Assembly: GCA_963763485.1 (NCBI GenBank)
Contig: CAVXOW010000005.1
Span: 1,491,571 to 1,555,570, forward strand
DNA: 64,000 nt
DNA from: CAWCKS01 sp963763485
Lineage (GTDB): Bacteria > Pseudomonadota > Alphaproteobacteria > Rhizobiales > Xanthobacteraceae
Direction: 5' to 3'
Shown: positions 17,379 through 26,137 of the stretch, in pieces
How the letters are laid out: every line of letters begins with the position of its first letter
How positions within the stretch are numbered: the stretch's first letter is position 1
The notes under the pieces: model-generated
The model's database searches: none
What the model saw: only the letters and a program-made list of their open reading frames with translations
Told to the model about the DNA's origin: nothing
Made by a program: the position numbers and the translations under genes

Positions 17379-19420
17379 CAGCCTTGACCATCGGCGTCGA
17401 CGTCGGCGGCACCTTCACCGACCTCGTCGCGGTCGACGAGACCGGCCGAACCGTGTTCGCGAAGGCACCGTCGACGCCGGCGGATCAATCGATTGGCGTG
17501 ATGGCCGGACTCGACGAGCTGGCGTGCCGGCTAAAACTGTCGCGGGCCGAGATGCTCGGTGCTACCGAGCGCCTCGTGCATGGCACGACGGTTGCAACCA
17601 ACGCGTTGCTGGAACGCAAGGGTGCAAAGGTTGCGCTGCTGACAACCGAGGGCCACCGCGATGTCCTCGAAATGCGCGAGGGCTTGAAGGGCAACCGCTA
17701 CGACCTGCGCTCACCACCACCCGAGCCCCTGGTGCCGCGCGAGCGGCGGTTCGGCGTGCGCGAACGCCTGCGGCCCGATGGCAACGTGCTTGAACCGCTC
17801 GACGAGGGATCGCTGGGTGAGGCTATCGCGGCGATCCGCGCGAGCGGCGCAACCTCGATCGCGCTGTGCTTCCTGCACGCCTATCGCAATCCTGCGCACG
17901 AGATCGCCGCAGCCGAGCTGTTGGCGCGCGAAGCGCCCGAACTGTCGCTGTCGCGATCGAGTGATGTGTTGCCGCAGATCAAGGAATACGAGCGGGTCTC
18001 GACCACCGTCGTGAACGCCTATGTCGGGCCGACCGTTCGCAACTATCTTGGCCACCTGCAGCAGCGGCTCACCGATGCGGGATTTAACGGTGGCCTGTTC
18101 ATCGTGCTGTCGCACGGTGGCACCGCGCCCGTCGACGAGGCGGCGCAACTCGCGGCGGCAACGGTGCTGTCGGGACCGGCCGGCGGCGTTTCCGGCGCGC
18201 GGCGCTGCGGCGAACTGCTCGGCCTTCGCGATCTCGTCGCGTTCGACATGGGCGGGACCAGCACCGATATCTCGCTGATATCAGACGGCGAGGCGACGCT
18301 GTCGGCGAGCGGCGAACTCGCCGGCCAGCGCATTGCGCTGCGCAGCCTCGATATTGCGAGCATTGCGGCCGGTGGCGGTTCGATCGCCAGCGTCGATGCC
18401 GGCGGCATCTTTCGCGTCGGCCCGGAGAGCGCGGGCGCCGTGCCTGGGCCAGCGTGTTACGGCCAGGGCGGCACGGCGGCCGCCGTCACCGACGCCAATG
18501 TGGTGCTCGGTTATCTTGATCCAGCGGCGTTTATGGGCGGGCAGCGTCGGCTCGACAAGGCGGCCGCAGAAGCAGCGGTCGATCGATTGAGCAAGGCGCT
18601 GAACTTGTCACGCGTCGAGACCGCCGCTGGCATTCATCGCCTGGTCAATCTGAAGATGGCCGACGGCATCCGCCTGATGACGCTGCGGCGCGGCGTCGAT
18701 CCCCGGCGTTTTGCGCTGCTCGGCTTCGGCGGCGCGGCGGGCTTGCATGTTGCCGAGCTCGCGCGCGAGCTCGAGATCAAGCGCGTCATCATCCCGACCA
18801 TCGCATCAGTGCTGTCGGCCTGGGGCATGCTGACCAGCGACTTGCGCTACGAGATCAGCCGCACGCATTTCGAATCCGGCGCGCGCACCAGCGCGGATGA
18901 AATTCGATCGATATTCGCTGAGCTGGAGCACGAAGCAACGGGCCGCCTGCGCGCCTGGTTCGATGGACCGATCGCCGTGCAGCGCGCCGCCGAGATGCGC
19001 TACGGCGAGCAGATTTTTGAGATCGATGTGCCGCTCGACGATATCGACTGGAGCGCGCCGTCGCTGGTGCGTGACATCGAGGACCGCTTTCACCGCCGTC
19101 ACGAAGAGCTCTATACCTACGCCTCGCGCGACCAGGACGTGGTGTTCGTCAACGCCCGTGTCGGTGCGGTGGGCGCCGTGCCCCGCGCGGAACAACCGGA
19201 GCTACCCGCGGCAACGGCGGTTTGTGCCCCGCGGGGAAAACGGCAGGCTTATTTCGGCAGCTGGCGTGACGTTCACGTATTCTCGCTCGACGATCTCAAG
19301 CCAGGGCATACCGTCGAGGGACCGGCCATCATCGAGGCCGAGACTACAACCGTGGTGATCCATGATGGCGATCGGCTCAGCGTCAATCCACTCGGCTGGC
19401 TCGACGTTAAGTTGCGCTAA
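17375..19420 (+). CDS. hyuA: Hydantoinase A/oxoprolinase family protein
   Basis: 681 residues, starting at GTG inside the HyuB stop (GTGA). The actin-like ATPase motifs are GVDVGGTFTDLVAVDETG at the N-terminus, LVHGTTVATNALLER, and VAFDMGGTSTDISLISDG around residue 290. The third element GFGGAAGLHVAELA is present near residue 450. HyuA supplies ATP hydrolysis to HyuB in ATP-dependent cyclic amide opening. Its last bases overlap those of the convergent anti-sigma gene by four, so there is no intergenic terminator. Confidence 0.94.
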   Translation: MTALTIGVDVGGTFTDLVAVDETGRTVFAKAPSTPADQSIGVMAGLDELACRLKLSRAEMLGATERLVHGTTVATNALLERKGAKVALLTTEGHRDVLEMREGLKGNRYDLRSPPPEPLVPRERRFGVRERLRPDGNVLEPLDEGSLGEAIAAIRASGATSIALCFLHAYRNPAHEIAAAELLAREAPELSLSRSSDVLPQIKEYERVSTTVVNAYVGPTVRNYLGHLQQRLTDAGFNGGLFIVLSHGGTAPVDEAAQLAAATVLSGPAGGVSGARRCGELLGLRDLVAFDMGGTSTDISLISDGEATLSASGELAGQRIALRSLDIASIAAGGGSIASVDAGGIFRVGPESAGAVPGPACYGQGGTAAAVTDANVVLGYLDPAAFMGGQRRLDKAAAEAAVDRLSKALNLSRVETAAGIHRLVNLKMADGIRLMTLRRGVDPRRFALLGFGGAAGLHVAELARELEIKRVIIPTIASVLSAWGMLTSDLRYEISRTHFESGARTSADEIRSIFAELEHEATGRLRAWFDGPIAVQRAAEMRYGEQIFEIDVPLDDIDWSAPSLVRDIEDRFHRRHEELYTYASRDQDVVFVNARVGAVGAVPRAEQPELPAATAVCAPRGKRQAYFGSWRDVHVFSLDDLKPGHTVEGPAIIEAETTTVVIHDGDRLSVNPLGWLDVKLR

Positions 19421-20181
19421 TTCTGCAGCAGCTTTGTGAACGTCTCGAGTTCGTCGCCGGCCAGATCGGACGCCGCGACGTAGCTGGCGCCGTGGGCGGT
19501 GAAGGGCAGGATGTTGTAGCCGTTGAGCGTTCGACTGCCGCTGCGGACGTTCGCGGTGAGCGCTGGCGGCAGCGCCCACACGTCGATCACATGCAGGCGG
19601 CGGCTGTAGACCACGACGGGAACGGTCGCGCCCCTGATGACGTCGATGCGGCCGCCGACCAGAGGGAATCCCTGCGACGATGTGTCGACCACCTCGGGCG
19701 ACTGGATCGACTTGCCATTGAACCAGGGTTTGACGGTGTGCTGGTCGGTCGAGACCACATCGACCGGCTTGGTCGCCATCAGTGCGCGAACGTGGTTGTC
19801 GACAAACTCGCCATCGACCATCGCGCCATCGGCCAGGCGGAGGTAAGTGGAGGTCGCGACGGCCGATCCAAGCACCGCAACCACCAGCGATGCGGCGAGC
19901 GCGATCCACGTCGGCCGCGAAGCGCGCCGGTTCAGGCCGATCGCTGACTCGATACGGGCCTTCAACTGTGGCGGCACTGGCTCCGGCGGAAGCTTTTCGC
20001 GCAGTGCCTGTTTCAGGCGAAGAATGGTCTTGGCCTCCGCGGCGAGTGCAGGATCAGCGGTGAGCTGCGCCTGCGCGGCAACCGTTTCCGGCAATGACAG
20101 CTCATCGTCGACATAGGCGTGCAGCAGCAAACGGCTGTCGCCGCTGTGCCCCGACCGAGTTTCGTCGTCCCGTGCCATCAA
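19417..20181 (-). CDS. Membrane anti-sigma factor
   Basis: 254 residues. The N-terminal part has the anti-sigma pattern LLLHAYVDDELSLPETVAAQAQL, but lacks the HxxxCxxC zinc motif. A single membrane helix, WIALAASLVVAVLGSAVATSTY, lies around residue 95-115, and the remaining 135 residues would be periplasmic. Its start overlaps the end of the ECF sigma gene, the common arrangement for a sigma factor and its own inhibitor. The periplasmic domain probably senses an envelope or redox/metal stress, which is inference. Confidence 0.85.
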   Translation of the reverse strand: MMARDDETRSGHSGDSRLLLHAYVDDELSLPETVAAQAQLTADPALAAEAKTILRLKQALREKLPPEPVPPQLKARIESAIGLNRRASRPTWIALAASLVVAVLGSAVATSTYLRLADGAMVDGEFVDNHVRALMATKPVDVVSTDQHTVKPWFNGKSIQSPEVVDTSSQGFPLVGGRIDVIRGATVPVVVYSRRLHVIDVWALPPALTANVRSGSRTLNGYNILPFTAHGASYVAASDLAGDELETFTKLLQN

Positions 20182-20726
20182 TCTTGTCCCGCCGTCAGCG
20201 CCTCAATCAACTGCCGCCGCCCGCGCGCCAGGCGCGACATCACTGTGCCGATCGGCACGGCCGCGACCGTTGCGATCTCGCGATAGCTCAGGCCCTGCAG
20301 ATCGCGCAACACCACCACTTCGCGAACCTGGGGCGCCAGCGCGGCGATCGCCTGTTCGAGTTCGTCGGTCTCGGCCCGCGCGATCAACTCGTGCTCGGGC
20401 GTCGGCGCGATCGCGCCGGTGACACCGCCGTTCAATTCGACTTCGTTCTTTTCGCCAAGGCCGAGGTCGTCGATCGCAACCAGCGCAACTCGTTTGTTTT
20501 TCGACGACCAAGTGTACGCGGTGTTGCGAACGATCGCCAAAACCCAGGCTCGCGCACTGCCATCATTAAACGTGTCGAGCGATCGGAACGCACGCAAGGC
20601 CGCTTCCTGCACCACGTCCTCCGCGTCGCTGCCATTGCCGACGAGCCAACGCGCCAGCGAGTACGCGGCCGCAAGGTGCGGAACGACGACCGTCGCGAAT
20701 TTGTTCTTGTCGCCTGTCCGGTCCAC
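20178..20726 (-). CDS. ECF sigma-70 factor
   Basis: 182 residues with region 2 (AAAYSLARWLVGNGSDAEDVVQEAALRAFRSLDTF, then ARAWVLAIVRNTAYTW) and region 4 (LAPQVREVVVLRDLQGLSYREIATVAAVPIGTVMSRLARGRRQL). Regions 1 and 3 are missing, which defines the ECF class. Starts at GTG 20726. The gene overlaps the membrane anti-sigma gene. A candidate promoter of the same design as the one before the cupredoxin gene lies 18-47 bases upstream, suggesting autoregulation. Confidence 0.92.
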   Translation of the reverse strand: MDRTGDKNKFATVVVPHLAAAYSLARWLVGNGSDAEDVVQEAALRAFRSLDTFNDGSARAWVLAIVRNTAYTWSSKNKRVALVAIDDLGLGEKNEVELNGGVTGAIAPTPEHELIARAETDELEQAIAALAPQVREVVVLRDLQGLSYREIATVAAVPIGTVMSRLARGRRQLIEALTAGQD

Positions 20727-20743
20727 TCAGATCGCATCAAATA

Positions 20744-20773
20744 CAAAGACTCTGCCGCGCCGCGGCTTATTCC
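20744..20773 (-). promoter_or_regulatory. Candidate ECF-type promoter of the sigma/anti-sigma operon
   Basis: On the minus strand GGAATAA (-35, from 20773) is followed after 18 bases by GTCTTTG (-10, from 20750). The layout GGAAT-N18-GTCT is identical in spacing to the element at 21312-21338 upstream of the cupredoxin fusion gene. GGAA(T/C) at -35 is typical of ECF sigma factors. Confidence 0.55.
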
Positions 20774-20793
20774 TGGATCATAGCGAAATATCC

Positions 20794-20821
20794 GGAACAC
20801 AAATGGGAATTCTGCCGGTCG
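20794..20821 (+). promoter_or_regulatory. Possible ECF-type promoter before the small membrane protein gene
   Basis: GGAAC at 20794 and GTCG at 20818 are separated by 19 bases. A second weak candidate, GGAAT at 20864 and CGTT at 20887 (18 bases apart), lies closer to the gene. Both fit the ECF pattern less well than the two elements at 20744 and 21312. Confidence 0.25.
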
Positions 20822-20974
20822 GCGCCGAAAAATCCTCTTCAATTGTGATGCGGCTCACTCCCCGGAATCCCGGCTGCGCTACCTACCGTTACGCCTCCCG
20901 GCGGAGGCGCGCCAGAAAGCAATGTGTGCCCACGACTTGATCAACATTCAACCGATTCAACATCGAGGTCTGAG

Positions 20975-21229
20975 ATGCACGAGCCGTTGCCCCGCAATAT
21001 GCGAATAAAAGAAGAGCAAAATCCGACGCTGGCGCTAGCCCGAGCCTGCGCATTTGTCGTCATTCTGGCCGTGGTTCTTGTCGGGATCGCGGTGATCGCC
21101 GGCGAGTTCGCGGTCAGCGGTCCCGATCAGGCGGCTGTGGCGATGAAACAAACGACGGGAACCGTGACGGGCGCGCGCCACGCGGCGCCGTCCTCCAACG
21201 ATCTCTTCAGCGGTATGCCGTTGCCCTGA
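20975..21229 (+). CDS. Small single-span membrane protein of unknown function
   Basis: 84 residues from the ATG at 20975, which has GAGG seven bases upstream. A cytoplasmic charged N-terminus (MHEPLPRNMRIKEEQ) leads into one hydrophobic helix, ACAFVVILAVVLVGIAVIAG, then a polar periplasmic tail with TGTVTGARHAAPSSNDLF. No known family was recognised. It is divergent from the ECF sigma gene and lies before the cupredoxin gene, so it may belong to the same regulon. Confidence 0.6.
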   Translation: MHEPLPRNMRIKEEQNPTLALARACAFVVILAVVLVGIAVIAGEFAVSGPDQAAVAMKQTTGTVTGARHAAPSSNDLFSGMPLP

Positions 21230-21311
21230 TCGCGCCAGGGGACGTGTCTTTCGATTTGCACCACGCGGGCGGACTCCGGTCCGTCCGCGAACCGTTATTT
21301 CAGTGCAGCCG

Positions 21312-21338
21312 GGAATAAATCCGCTCGCGATCCGGTCT
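21312..21338 (+). promoter_or_regulatory. Candidate ECF-type promoter of the cupredoxin fusion gene
   Basis: GGAATAA begins at 21312 and GTCT lies at 21335, 18 bases after GGAAT. The layout matches that upstream of the ECF sigma gene (20744-20773, minus), including an extended GGAATAA box. About 145 bases separate it from the start codon. Confidence 0.55.
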
Positions 21339-21483
21339 CCTTGTTAGGGCCAGTGTTTGAAGGGGCCGGTTCCGGCGATCGGGCCCAACGACATGCTGCG
21401 CCGCGTTCGAACCCGCAAGGCCCGCGACCGCGCGCTGCCGCTGCGGAGCGGTTGCGCTTTTCCAACAACAAGAGGAGTTGGCA

Positions 21484-22713
21484 ATGTCTTGCTCTGCTCG
21501 GGTCGGTCTTGCGATTTTCGTCGCCGCATTGCTCTCAACCGCCAACGCAGTGGCCGGTCAGAAGGCCTATGTCGGCAATTTTGCCGATAACACTGTGAGT
21601 GCCGTCGACACCGAAACGAGGAAGGTCGTGGCCACAATCCCGGTGGCAAACGGCCCGCACGGCATGGCGATCACGGCTGACGGCCGCACCGTCTATGTGA
21701 GCGGCGACGGCTCATCGTCGGTCAGCGTGATCGATACGGCTAGCGACACGGTAGCCAAGACGATCGAGGTTGGGAAGGCTCCGAACGGCGTTACCCTGAC
21801 ACCGGACGGCAAGCAGCTGCTGGTCACGATCTATGGCGACAACAAGATCGTATTCGTCGACACGGCGACGCTGACGATCACGGGCGAAGCAGCGGTGGCC
21901 AAGCCGCACACCGTGTCGCTCGCGCCCGGCGGCAAGCTCGCCTACATCACCTCGCAAGAACCCGGCAAGTTCGGCCTCGCGGTGCTCGATCTTGCGACAA
22001 AGTCGGTGACCAGGACGATCCCGCTGGAGAAGACGCCGCGCGACGGCGAATTCGGCGACGGCAATATGTTCTACTTCACGCAAGCCGGCGTCGCGGCCGT
22101 ACAAGTGCTCGATCCCGCCGCCGACAAGGTGGTCGGCGAGATACCGACCGGGGTGTCGCCGCACGCGATCTACATTTCCGGAGGCAGCGGCTACATCGTC
22201 GTGCAGGGCCCGGGCGAACTCGCGCAGTTCGATCCGCAGACCAACAAGGTGACGCGCAGTATTACGGTCGGCAAGCAGCCGCACTGGGCCACGGTCAGCG
22301 ACGACGGCAAGACCGCCTTTGTCACCAACGAAGGATCGAACGATCTGACCATGATCAATCTTGCTGACGGCAAGACCACGACGGTTGCGGTCGGCAAGGC
22401 ACCGCGCAAGGTCGTAGTGCAAAGCGCCGGGACGAAGCGCGCCGAGCTTGGCACCGGGAGCGCGTCAAAAGTCTCGATTGCCAATTTCGCGTTTGCGCCG
22501 GTGATGCTCACAGTCAAGCGTGGCACCATGGTGAGCTGGAGCAACGACGACGGCTCGCCGCACGCGGTGGCGTTCAAGGACGGCTCGGCAGGTGCAAAGT
22601 CGCTGCTGCCCAAGGACAGCTTCGATCGCACATTCGATACCGCCGGCAGCTTCGACTACTTCTGCTCGTTTCACCCCTACATGACGGCAAAGGTGGTGGT
22701 GACGGCGGAGTGA
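21484..22713 (+). CDS. Secreted YncE/YVTN beta-propeller protein fused to a type 1 copper (cupredoxin) domain
   Basis: 409 residues; ATG at 21484 with AGGAG six bases before it. A signal peptide (SARVGLAIFVAALLSTANAVA) is followed by about seven repeats of the YVTN type (KAYVGNFADNTVSAVDTETRKVVATIPV and similar), a beta-propeller. The last 80 residues are a cupredoxin with ligands His360, Cys394, His397 and Met400, the last three in CSFHPYM, like amicyanin CTPHPFM. This is a periplasmic or secreted copper protein probably used in electron transfer, metal handling or stress sensing. The common promoter layout with the ECF sigma gene places it in that regulon. Confidence 0.88.
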   Translation: MSCSARVGLAIFVAALLSTANAVAGQKAYVGNFADNTVSAVDTETRKVVATIPVANGPHGMAITADGRTVYVSGDGSSSVSVIDTASDTVAKTIEVGKAPNGVTLTPDGKQLLVTIYGDNKIVFVDTATLTITGEAAVAKPHTVSLAPGGKLAYITSQEPGKFGLAVLDLATKSVTRTIPLEKTPRDGEFGDGNMFYFTQAGVAAVQVLDPAADKVVGEIPTGVSPHAIYISGGSGYIVVQGPGELAQFDPQTNKVTRSITVGKQPHWATVSDDGKTAFVTNEGSNDLTMINLADGKTTTVAVGKAPRKVVVQSAGTKRAELGTGSASKVSIANFAFAPVMLTVKRGTMVSWSNDDGSPHAVAFKDGSAGAKSLLPKDSFDRTFDTAGSFDYFCSFHPYMTAKVVVTAE

Positions 22714-22726
22714 GGCGATGGACGCC

Positions 22727-23590
22727 TCACGCCTTGAAGTAGGCCATCTGCGTGGTCGTCGCGAGCAGGCGGCCCGAGGGCGACCACAGCTCGCCGACCT
22801 GATCGCCGTAGTTCTTCGAGAACGAGCGTCCGTCGGCCGCGCCAAGCACCATGGTCGTGTCCTCGGCCACCAAGTCCTCGCTGTCAGCGTGGAAATAGGT
22901 CGTCATGGAGACCGTGCCAAACGGCACGACGCGGCCAAGCGCCTGGAAAATGCGGCCGAAGAACGCATCCGATATCGCCGAGAGCGAGAGCACGTCGAGT
23001 CGCCGCGGCCGACGGTCGCGCATCCAGACCAGCAACACCGCGTCATTCGGCGTACTGACACCAGTGTCAAAGCCTGGCGCTCCCGACACGAAACGAAACT
23101 CGTATTGTGAGGTCCACGCCGGCATCGGCCCGCTGAAGCGATAGACCGGCGTTGCATCAAACGCCGGCGCCTTTGGGCATGTGGCGGGTTGGTGGTTCCA
23201 CGATTCACGGCGCGTGGCAAGCACGGCGCTGGCGACCGCGGCAACACCTGTCTCGGGCTGACGGAGCTCGACGATCCAGTGCTGGGTCGAGCGCGTCGCG
23301 CGCACGACCCGTGTCTCGAGCCGGTAGACTCCGCGGCCAACCGGTGCGCAAAGATTGGTCGTCAGCGACAGGGGATCGCCGGCTCGCTCGGGATGGTCGA
23401 GAATCGCGCGCAGCATCGTCGCCGCCGTGATGCCGCCGAACGGACCGATGAAGGCCCAGTAGTCGTCGCTCGTTATTGCGGAGCAATTGCCGTCGGTGTC
23501 GCGCTGAACGGTCGTGGCGCGGTCGAACGGATGTTCGGCGGCAGATTGTTTGGCCTGCGCAACAACTCCATCGACACTTTCAATTGACAT
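22727..23590 (-). CDS. Acyl-CoA thioesterase family protein (double hotdog, TesB-like)
   Basis: 287 residues from the ATG at 23590; longer in-frame sequence upstream is not conserved. The hotdog domains are recognisable in YWAFIGPFGGITAATMLRAILDHPERAGDPLSLTTNLCAPV (N-terminal) and DALSLSAISDAFFGRIF/TVSMTTYFHADSEDL (C-terminal), where PGMS-like beta strands of TesB would be. It hydrolyses acyl-CoA thioesters or related compounds, chain length unknown. It is convergent with the cupredoxin gene and divergent from the amidase across about 200 bases that hold an inverted repeat. Confidence 0.85.
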   Translation of the reverse strand: MSIESVDGVVAQAKQSAAEHPFDRATTVQRDTDGNCSAITSDDYWAFIGPFGGITAATMLRAILDHPERAGDPLSLTTNLCAPVGRGVYRLETRVVRATRSTQHWIVELRQPETGVAAVASAVLATRRESWNHQPATCPKAPAFDATPVYRFSGPMPAWTSQYEFRFVSGAPGFDTGVSTPNDAVLLVWMRDRRPRRLDVLSLSAISDAFFGRIFQALGRVVPFGTVSMTTYFHADSEDLVAEDTTMVLGAADGRSFSKNYGDQVGELWSPSGRLLATTTQMAYFKA

Positions 23591-23703
23591 CTCAGCTCCG
23601 TGTCTGGACGTGTTCGCAACGATAGGGGGCGGCCGCTGACAACCGTCGTCAGCATGGTATTTGGCCCGCTGGATGAATGAGGTCGCAGCAGATGTAAACC
23701 AAT

Positions 23704-23716
23704 TACCTGCAAGGTA
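23704..23716. promoter_or_regulatory. Small inverted repeat in the thioesterase-amidase intergenic region
   Basis: TACCT-GCA-AGGTA is a perfect 5-bp inverted repeat with a 3-base spacer in the 204-base gap between two divergent genes. It could be an operator for either gene. No regulator gene is adjacent. Confidence 0.25.
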
Positions 23717-23793
23717 GCCATATCGGCGGGCGACTAGCTGCCTCGACATCACAGGCGTATCCCTAACCTTGGAGCAAACGAGGGAGGCGTAAG

Positions 23794-25332
23794 GTGGCCA
23801 GGAAAACCGCAACCAGAAAGAAATCCTCGAAAAGCGCGGCGAAGAAACCAACAAAGAAGGTTGCCAGCGCGTCGAAGAAGTCCTCATCGCGCAAGTCGGC
23901 AGCAACTCGTCTGCCGAAGGGGCCGATCTGGCAGTGGTCAGCGGTGGACACGGCGGCCGTGATCCGTTCCGGCGCGGCGTCAGCCGTAGAGGTCGTACAG
24001 GCCCATATCGACCGCATGCGCGCGATCAATCCAAAACTCAACGCCATCGTCGTCGACCTGACCGACGATGCCTTGAAAGCGGCAAAAGCCGCCGACAATG
24101 CGCGGGCGCGAAAGGCCGAGCTTGGCGCGCTGCACGGCGTCCCGATCACGATCAAGGAGAACGTCGACTACGAGGGCAGGCCCAACCCCAACGGCGTGCC
24201 GGCGCTCATGAACATCATCGCGCCATCGGACGCGCCGGTCGTGCGCAATCTCAAGAAGGCCGGCGCGATCGTGCTCGGCCTCACTAACACGCCGGAGTTT
24301 TCGTTTCGCGGTTTTACGGATAATCCGCTGCACGGGTTGACGTTGAATCCGTGGGATCCCGAGATCACCTGCGGCGGATCGTCGGGCGGGGCTGGCGCGT
24401 CCGTCGCAGCCGGCATCGGAACAATCGCCCATGGCAACGACATCGGCGGCTCGCTGCGCTGGCCGGCGCATTGCAACGGCATTGCGACCATCAAGCCGAC
24501 CCAGGGGCGCATCCCTGCTTATAACCAGAGCGCGACCACGGAGCGCCCGATGCTCGCGCATCTCATGTCGTCGCAAGGACCACTGGCACGCAGCATCGCC
24601 GATGTCAGGCTTGGGCTCGAAGTCATGAGCCAGCGCGATCCGCGCGATCCCTGGTGGGTGCCGGCACCTCTGGTCGGGCCGAAGCAGAGGGGGCCGATCA
24701 AGGTTGCGCTGGCGAAATTGCCCGAGGATCTCGATGTCGATCCATCGGTACGGTCGGCGCTCCGGCAGGCGGCCGATCATCTCGAACGCTCCGGCTATCG
24801 CGTCAGCGAGGTTGCGGTCCCCGACATCAACGGCGTCTGGCAAACCTGGTGCGACATCATCGCCAACGAAGTTGCGGTGCTGCAGGAAGCCGCGATGATG
24901 GCGGTGACGTCGCCAGGCTTCCACAAGGCCTGGGCCGGCATCAAGGCGAAGGCGAACACGCTCGACCTGGCAGGCTGGATGCGCGCGACCGCCGCGCGCA
25001 ACGGCCATATCCGTGCCTGGCAAATGTTCTTCGAGGACTATCCAGTAGTGCTAGCGCCGACGACGGTCAAACCGACGCCGGGGCCACGCGAAGACGTCAT
25101 CAGCCCGGAACGCACGCGCGAAATCTTCTGGAACGACCTGCGCTTTATTTCATCGATCAATGTGCTGGGCCTGCCCGGCGCGGTGGTGCCGGTGGCGCTC
25201 CATGACGGCAAGCCGATCGGCGTGCAGCTGATGGCGGGGCGCTATCGCGAAGACCTCGCGCTCGACGCCGCCGCTGCGATCGAAAAGCGTGCCGGTATGC
25301 TGGTACGTCAGTTGTGGGAACGGCTGGGCTGA
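23794..25332 (+). CDS. Amidase signature family enzyme with a lysine-rich N-terminal tail
   Basis: 512 residues, GTG start with GGGAGG six bases upstream. The amidase triad is visible as Lys121 in TIKENVDY, Ser196 in GGSSGGAGAS and the nucleophile Ser220 in IGGSLRWP. The hydrolysed amide is unknown. The first 38 residues are unusual, ARKTATRKKSSKSAAKKPTK followed by more lysine/serine/alanine, resembling histone H1 or AlgP-like tails. No other amidase of this group is known to me with that tail, and it may be a disordered DNA- or surface-binding extension. A shorter start after it is possible but lacks a better ribosome site. Confidence 0.9.
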   Translation: MARKTATRKKSSKSAAKKPTKKVASASKKSSSRKSAATRLPKGPIWQWSAVDTAAVIRSGAASAVEVVQAHIDRMRAINPKLNAIVVDLTDDALKAAKAADNARARKAELGALHGVPITIKENVDYEGRPNPNGVPALMNIIAPSDAPVVRNLKKAGAIVLGLTNTPEFSFRGFTDNPLHGLTLNPWDPEITCGGSSGGAGASVAAGIGTIAHGNDIGGSLRWPAHCNGIATIKPTQGRIPAYNQSATTERPMLAHLMSSQGPLARSIADVRLGLEVMSQRDPRDPWWVPAPLVGPKQRGPIKVALAKLPEDLDVDPSVRSALRQAADHLERSGYRVSEVAVPDINGVWQTWCDIIANEVAVLQEAAMMAVTSPGFHKAWAGIKAKANTLDLAGWMRATAARNGHIRAWQMFFEDYPVVLAPTTVKPTPGPREDVISPERTREIFWNDLRFISSINVLGLPGAVVPVALHDGKPIGVQLMAGRYREDLALDAAAAIEKRAGMLVRQLWERLG

Positions 25333-25335
25333 GGC

Positions 25336-26109
25336 TCATCGCCCGGTAAATCGCGCCGGGCGTTTCTCCAGAAACGCGCTGCGGCCCTCCAGCGCGTCCT
25401 CGCTGCGGCGAATGTCAGATTGCACGTCAATCTCGCGCTTGAACTGCGCGGCGTAAGTCGAAAGCTCGCTTTCGTCGATCAGGCGGCGCGTCGCGGCGAG
25501 TGCCCGCGTCGGCCCTGCCGCAAGACGATGCGCCAGCTTCATTGCGCCGTCCAGCAGGGCGCCGTCATCGAACACATCGCGGACCAGACCCCATTCCTTG
25601 GCAAGCGTCGCGGAAAGCGGCTCGTTCAACAGCATCAGCTCGAGCGCGCGTTGGCGGCCAACCAGGCGCGGCAGGAACCAGGTCGAGCCGAGGTCGGGCA
25701 CCAGCGCGATGCGGCTGAACACCTGGATGAAGCTCGCCGAGCGCGCCGCCACAATCATGTCGCCCGCCATCGCAAGACTGAAGCCGCCGCCGGCAGCGAC
25801 GCCGTTGACGGCGACGACGACCGGCACGCGGCATTGGCGCAGCGCCTGGAAGGCGGGCCAATAGTGCCGCATCACGCCGGCTGCGATATCCTCGCCGAGC
25901 GAATTGAAGGCCTTGAGATTTTGTCCCGAGCAGAAGCCGCGGCCCGCGCCGGTCAGGACTAGCGCGCGCAGCTCGGGGTCGGCCGTGGTTTCGCGAACAG
26001 CGGTCGCAAGCGCGCCGAGCAGGTCCGGCGTCATCGCATTCAGGGTTTCGGGTTCGTCGAGCGTGAGTAAGCCGACGCTGCCATCACGATCGCGTTTCAC
26101 GCCAGGCAT
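25336..26109 (-). CDS. Enoyl-CoA hydratase/isomerase family protein
   Basis: 257 residues from the ATG at 26109, which has GGAGGATC upstream. Crotonase fold markers are LTLDEPETLNAMTPDLLGAL, RALVLTGAGRGFCSGQNLKAF with the oxyanion-hole Gly of family members, and VVVAVNGVAAGGGFSLAMAGDMIVAARSASFIQVFSRIALVPD. Its position suggests beta-oxidation or phenylacetate-like metabolism of aromatic acids (PaaG/PaaB resembles VPDLGSTWFLPRLVG). The next gene in the same direction is the alpha/beta hydrolase 28 bases upstream, indicating co-transcription. Confidence 0.9.
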   Translation of the reverse strand: MPGVKRDRDGSVGLLTLDEPETLNAMTPDLLGALATAVRETTADPELRALVLTGAGRGFCSGQNLKAFNSLGEDIAAGVMRHYWPAFQALRQCRVPVVVAVNGVAAGGGFSLAMAGDMIVAARSASFIQVFSRIALVPDLGSTWFLPRLVGRQRALELMLLNEPLSATLAKEWGLVRDVFDDGALLDGAMKLAHRLAAGPTRALAATRRLIDESELSTYAAQFKREIDVQSDIRRSEDALEGRSAFLEKRPARFTGR

Positions 26110-26137
26110 TTTCTGATCCTCCTGGATTTTCTTGCTG

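Noticed and set aside
20864..20890. EcfG-type promoter GGAAT-N18-CGTT before the small membrane protein
   Set aside because: Plausible, but the -35 differs from the usual GGAAC and no other EcfG target is seen nearby; kept only as a weak alternative.
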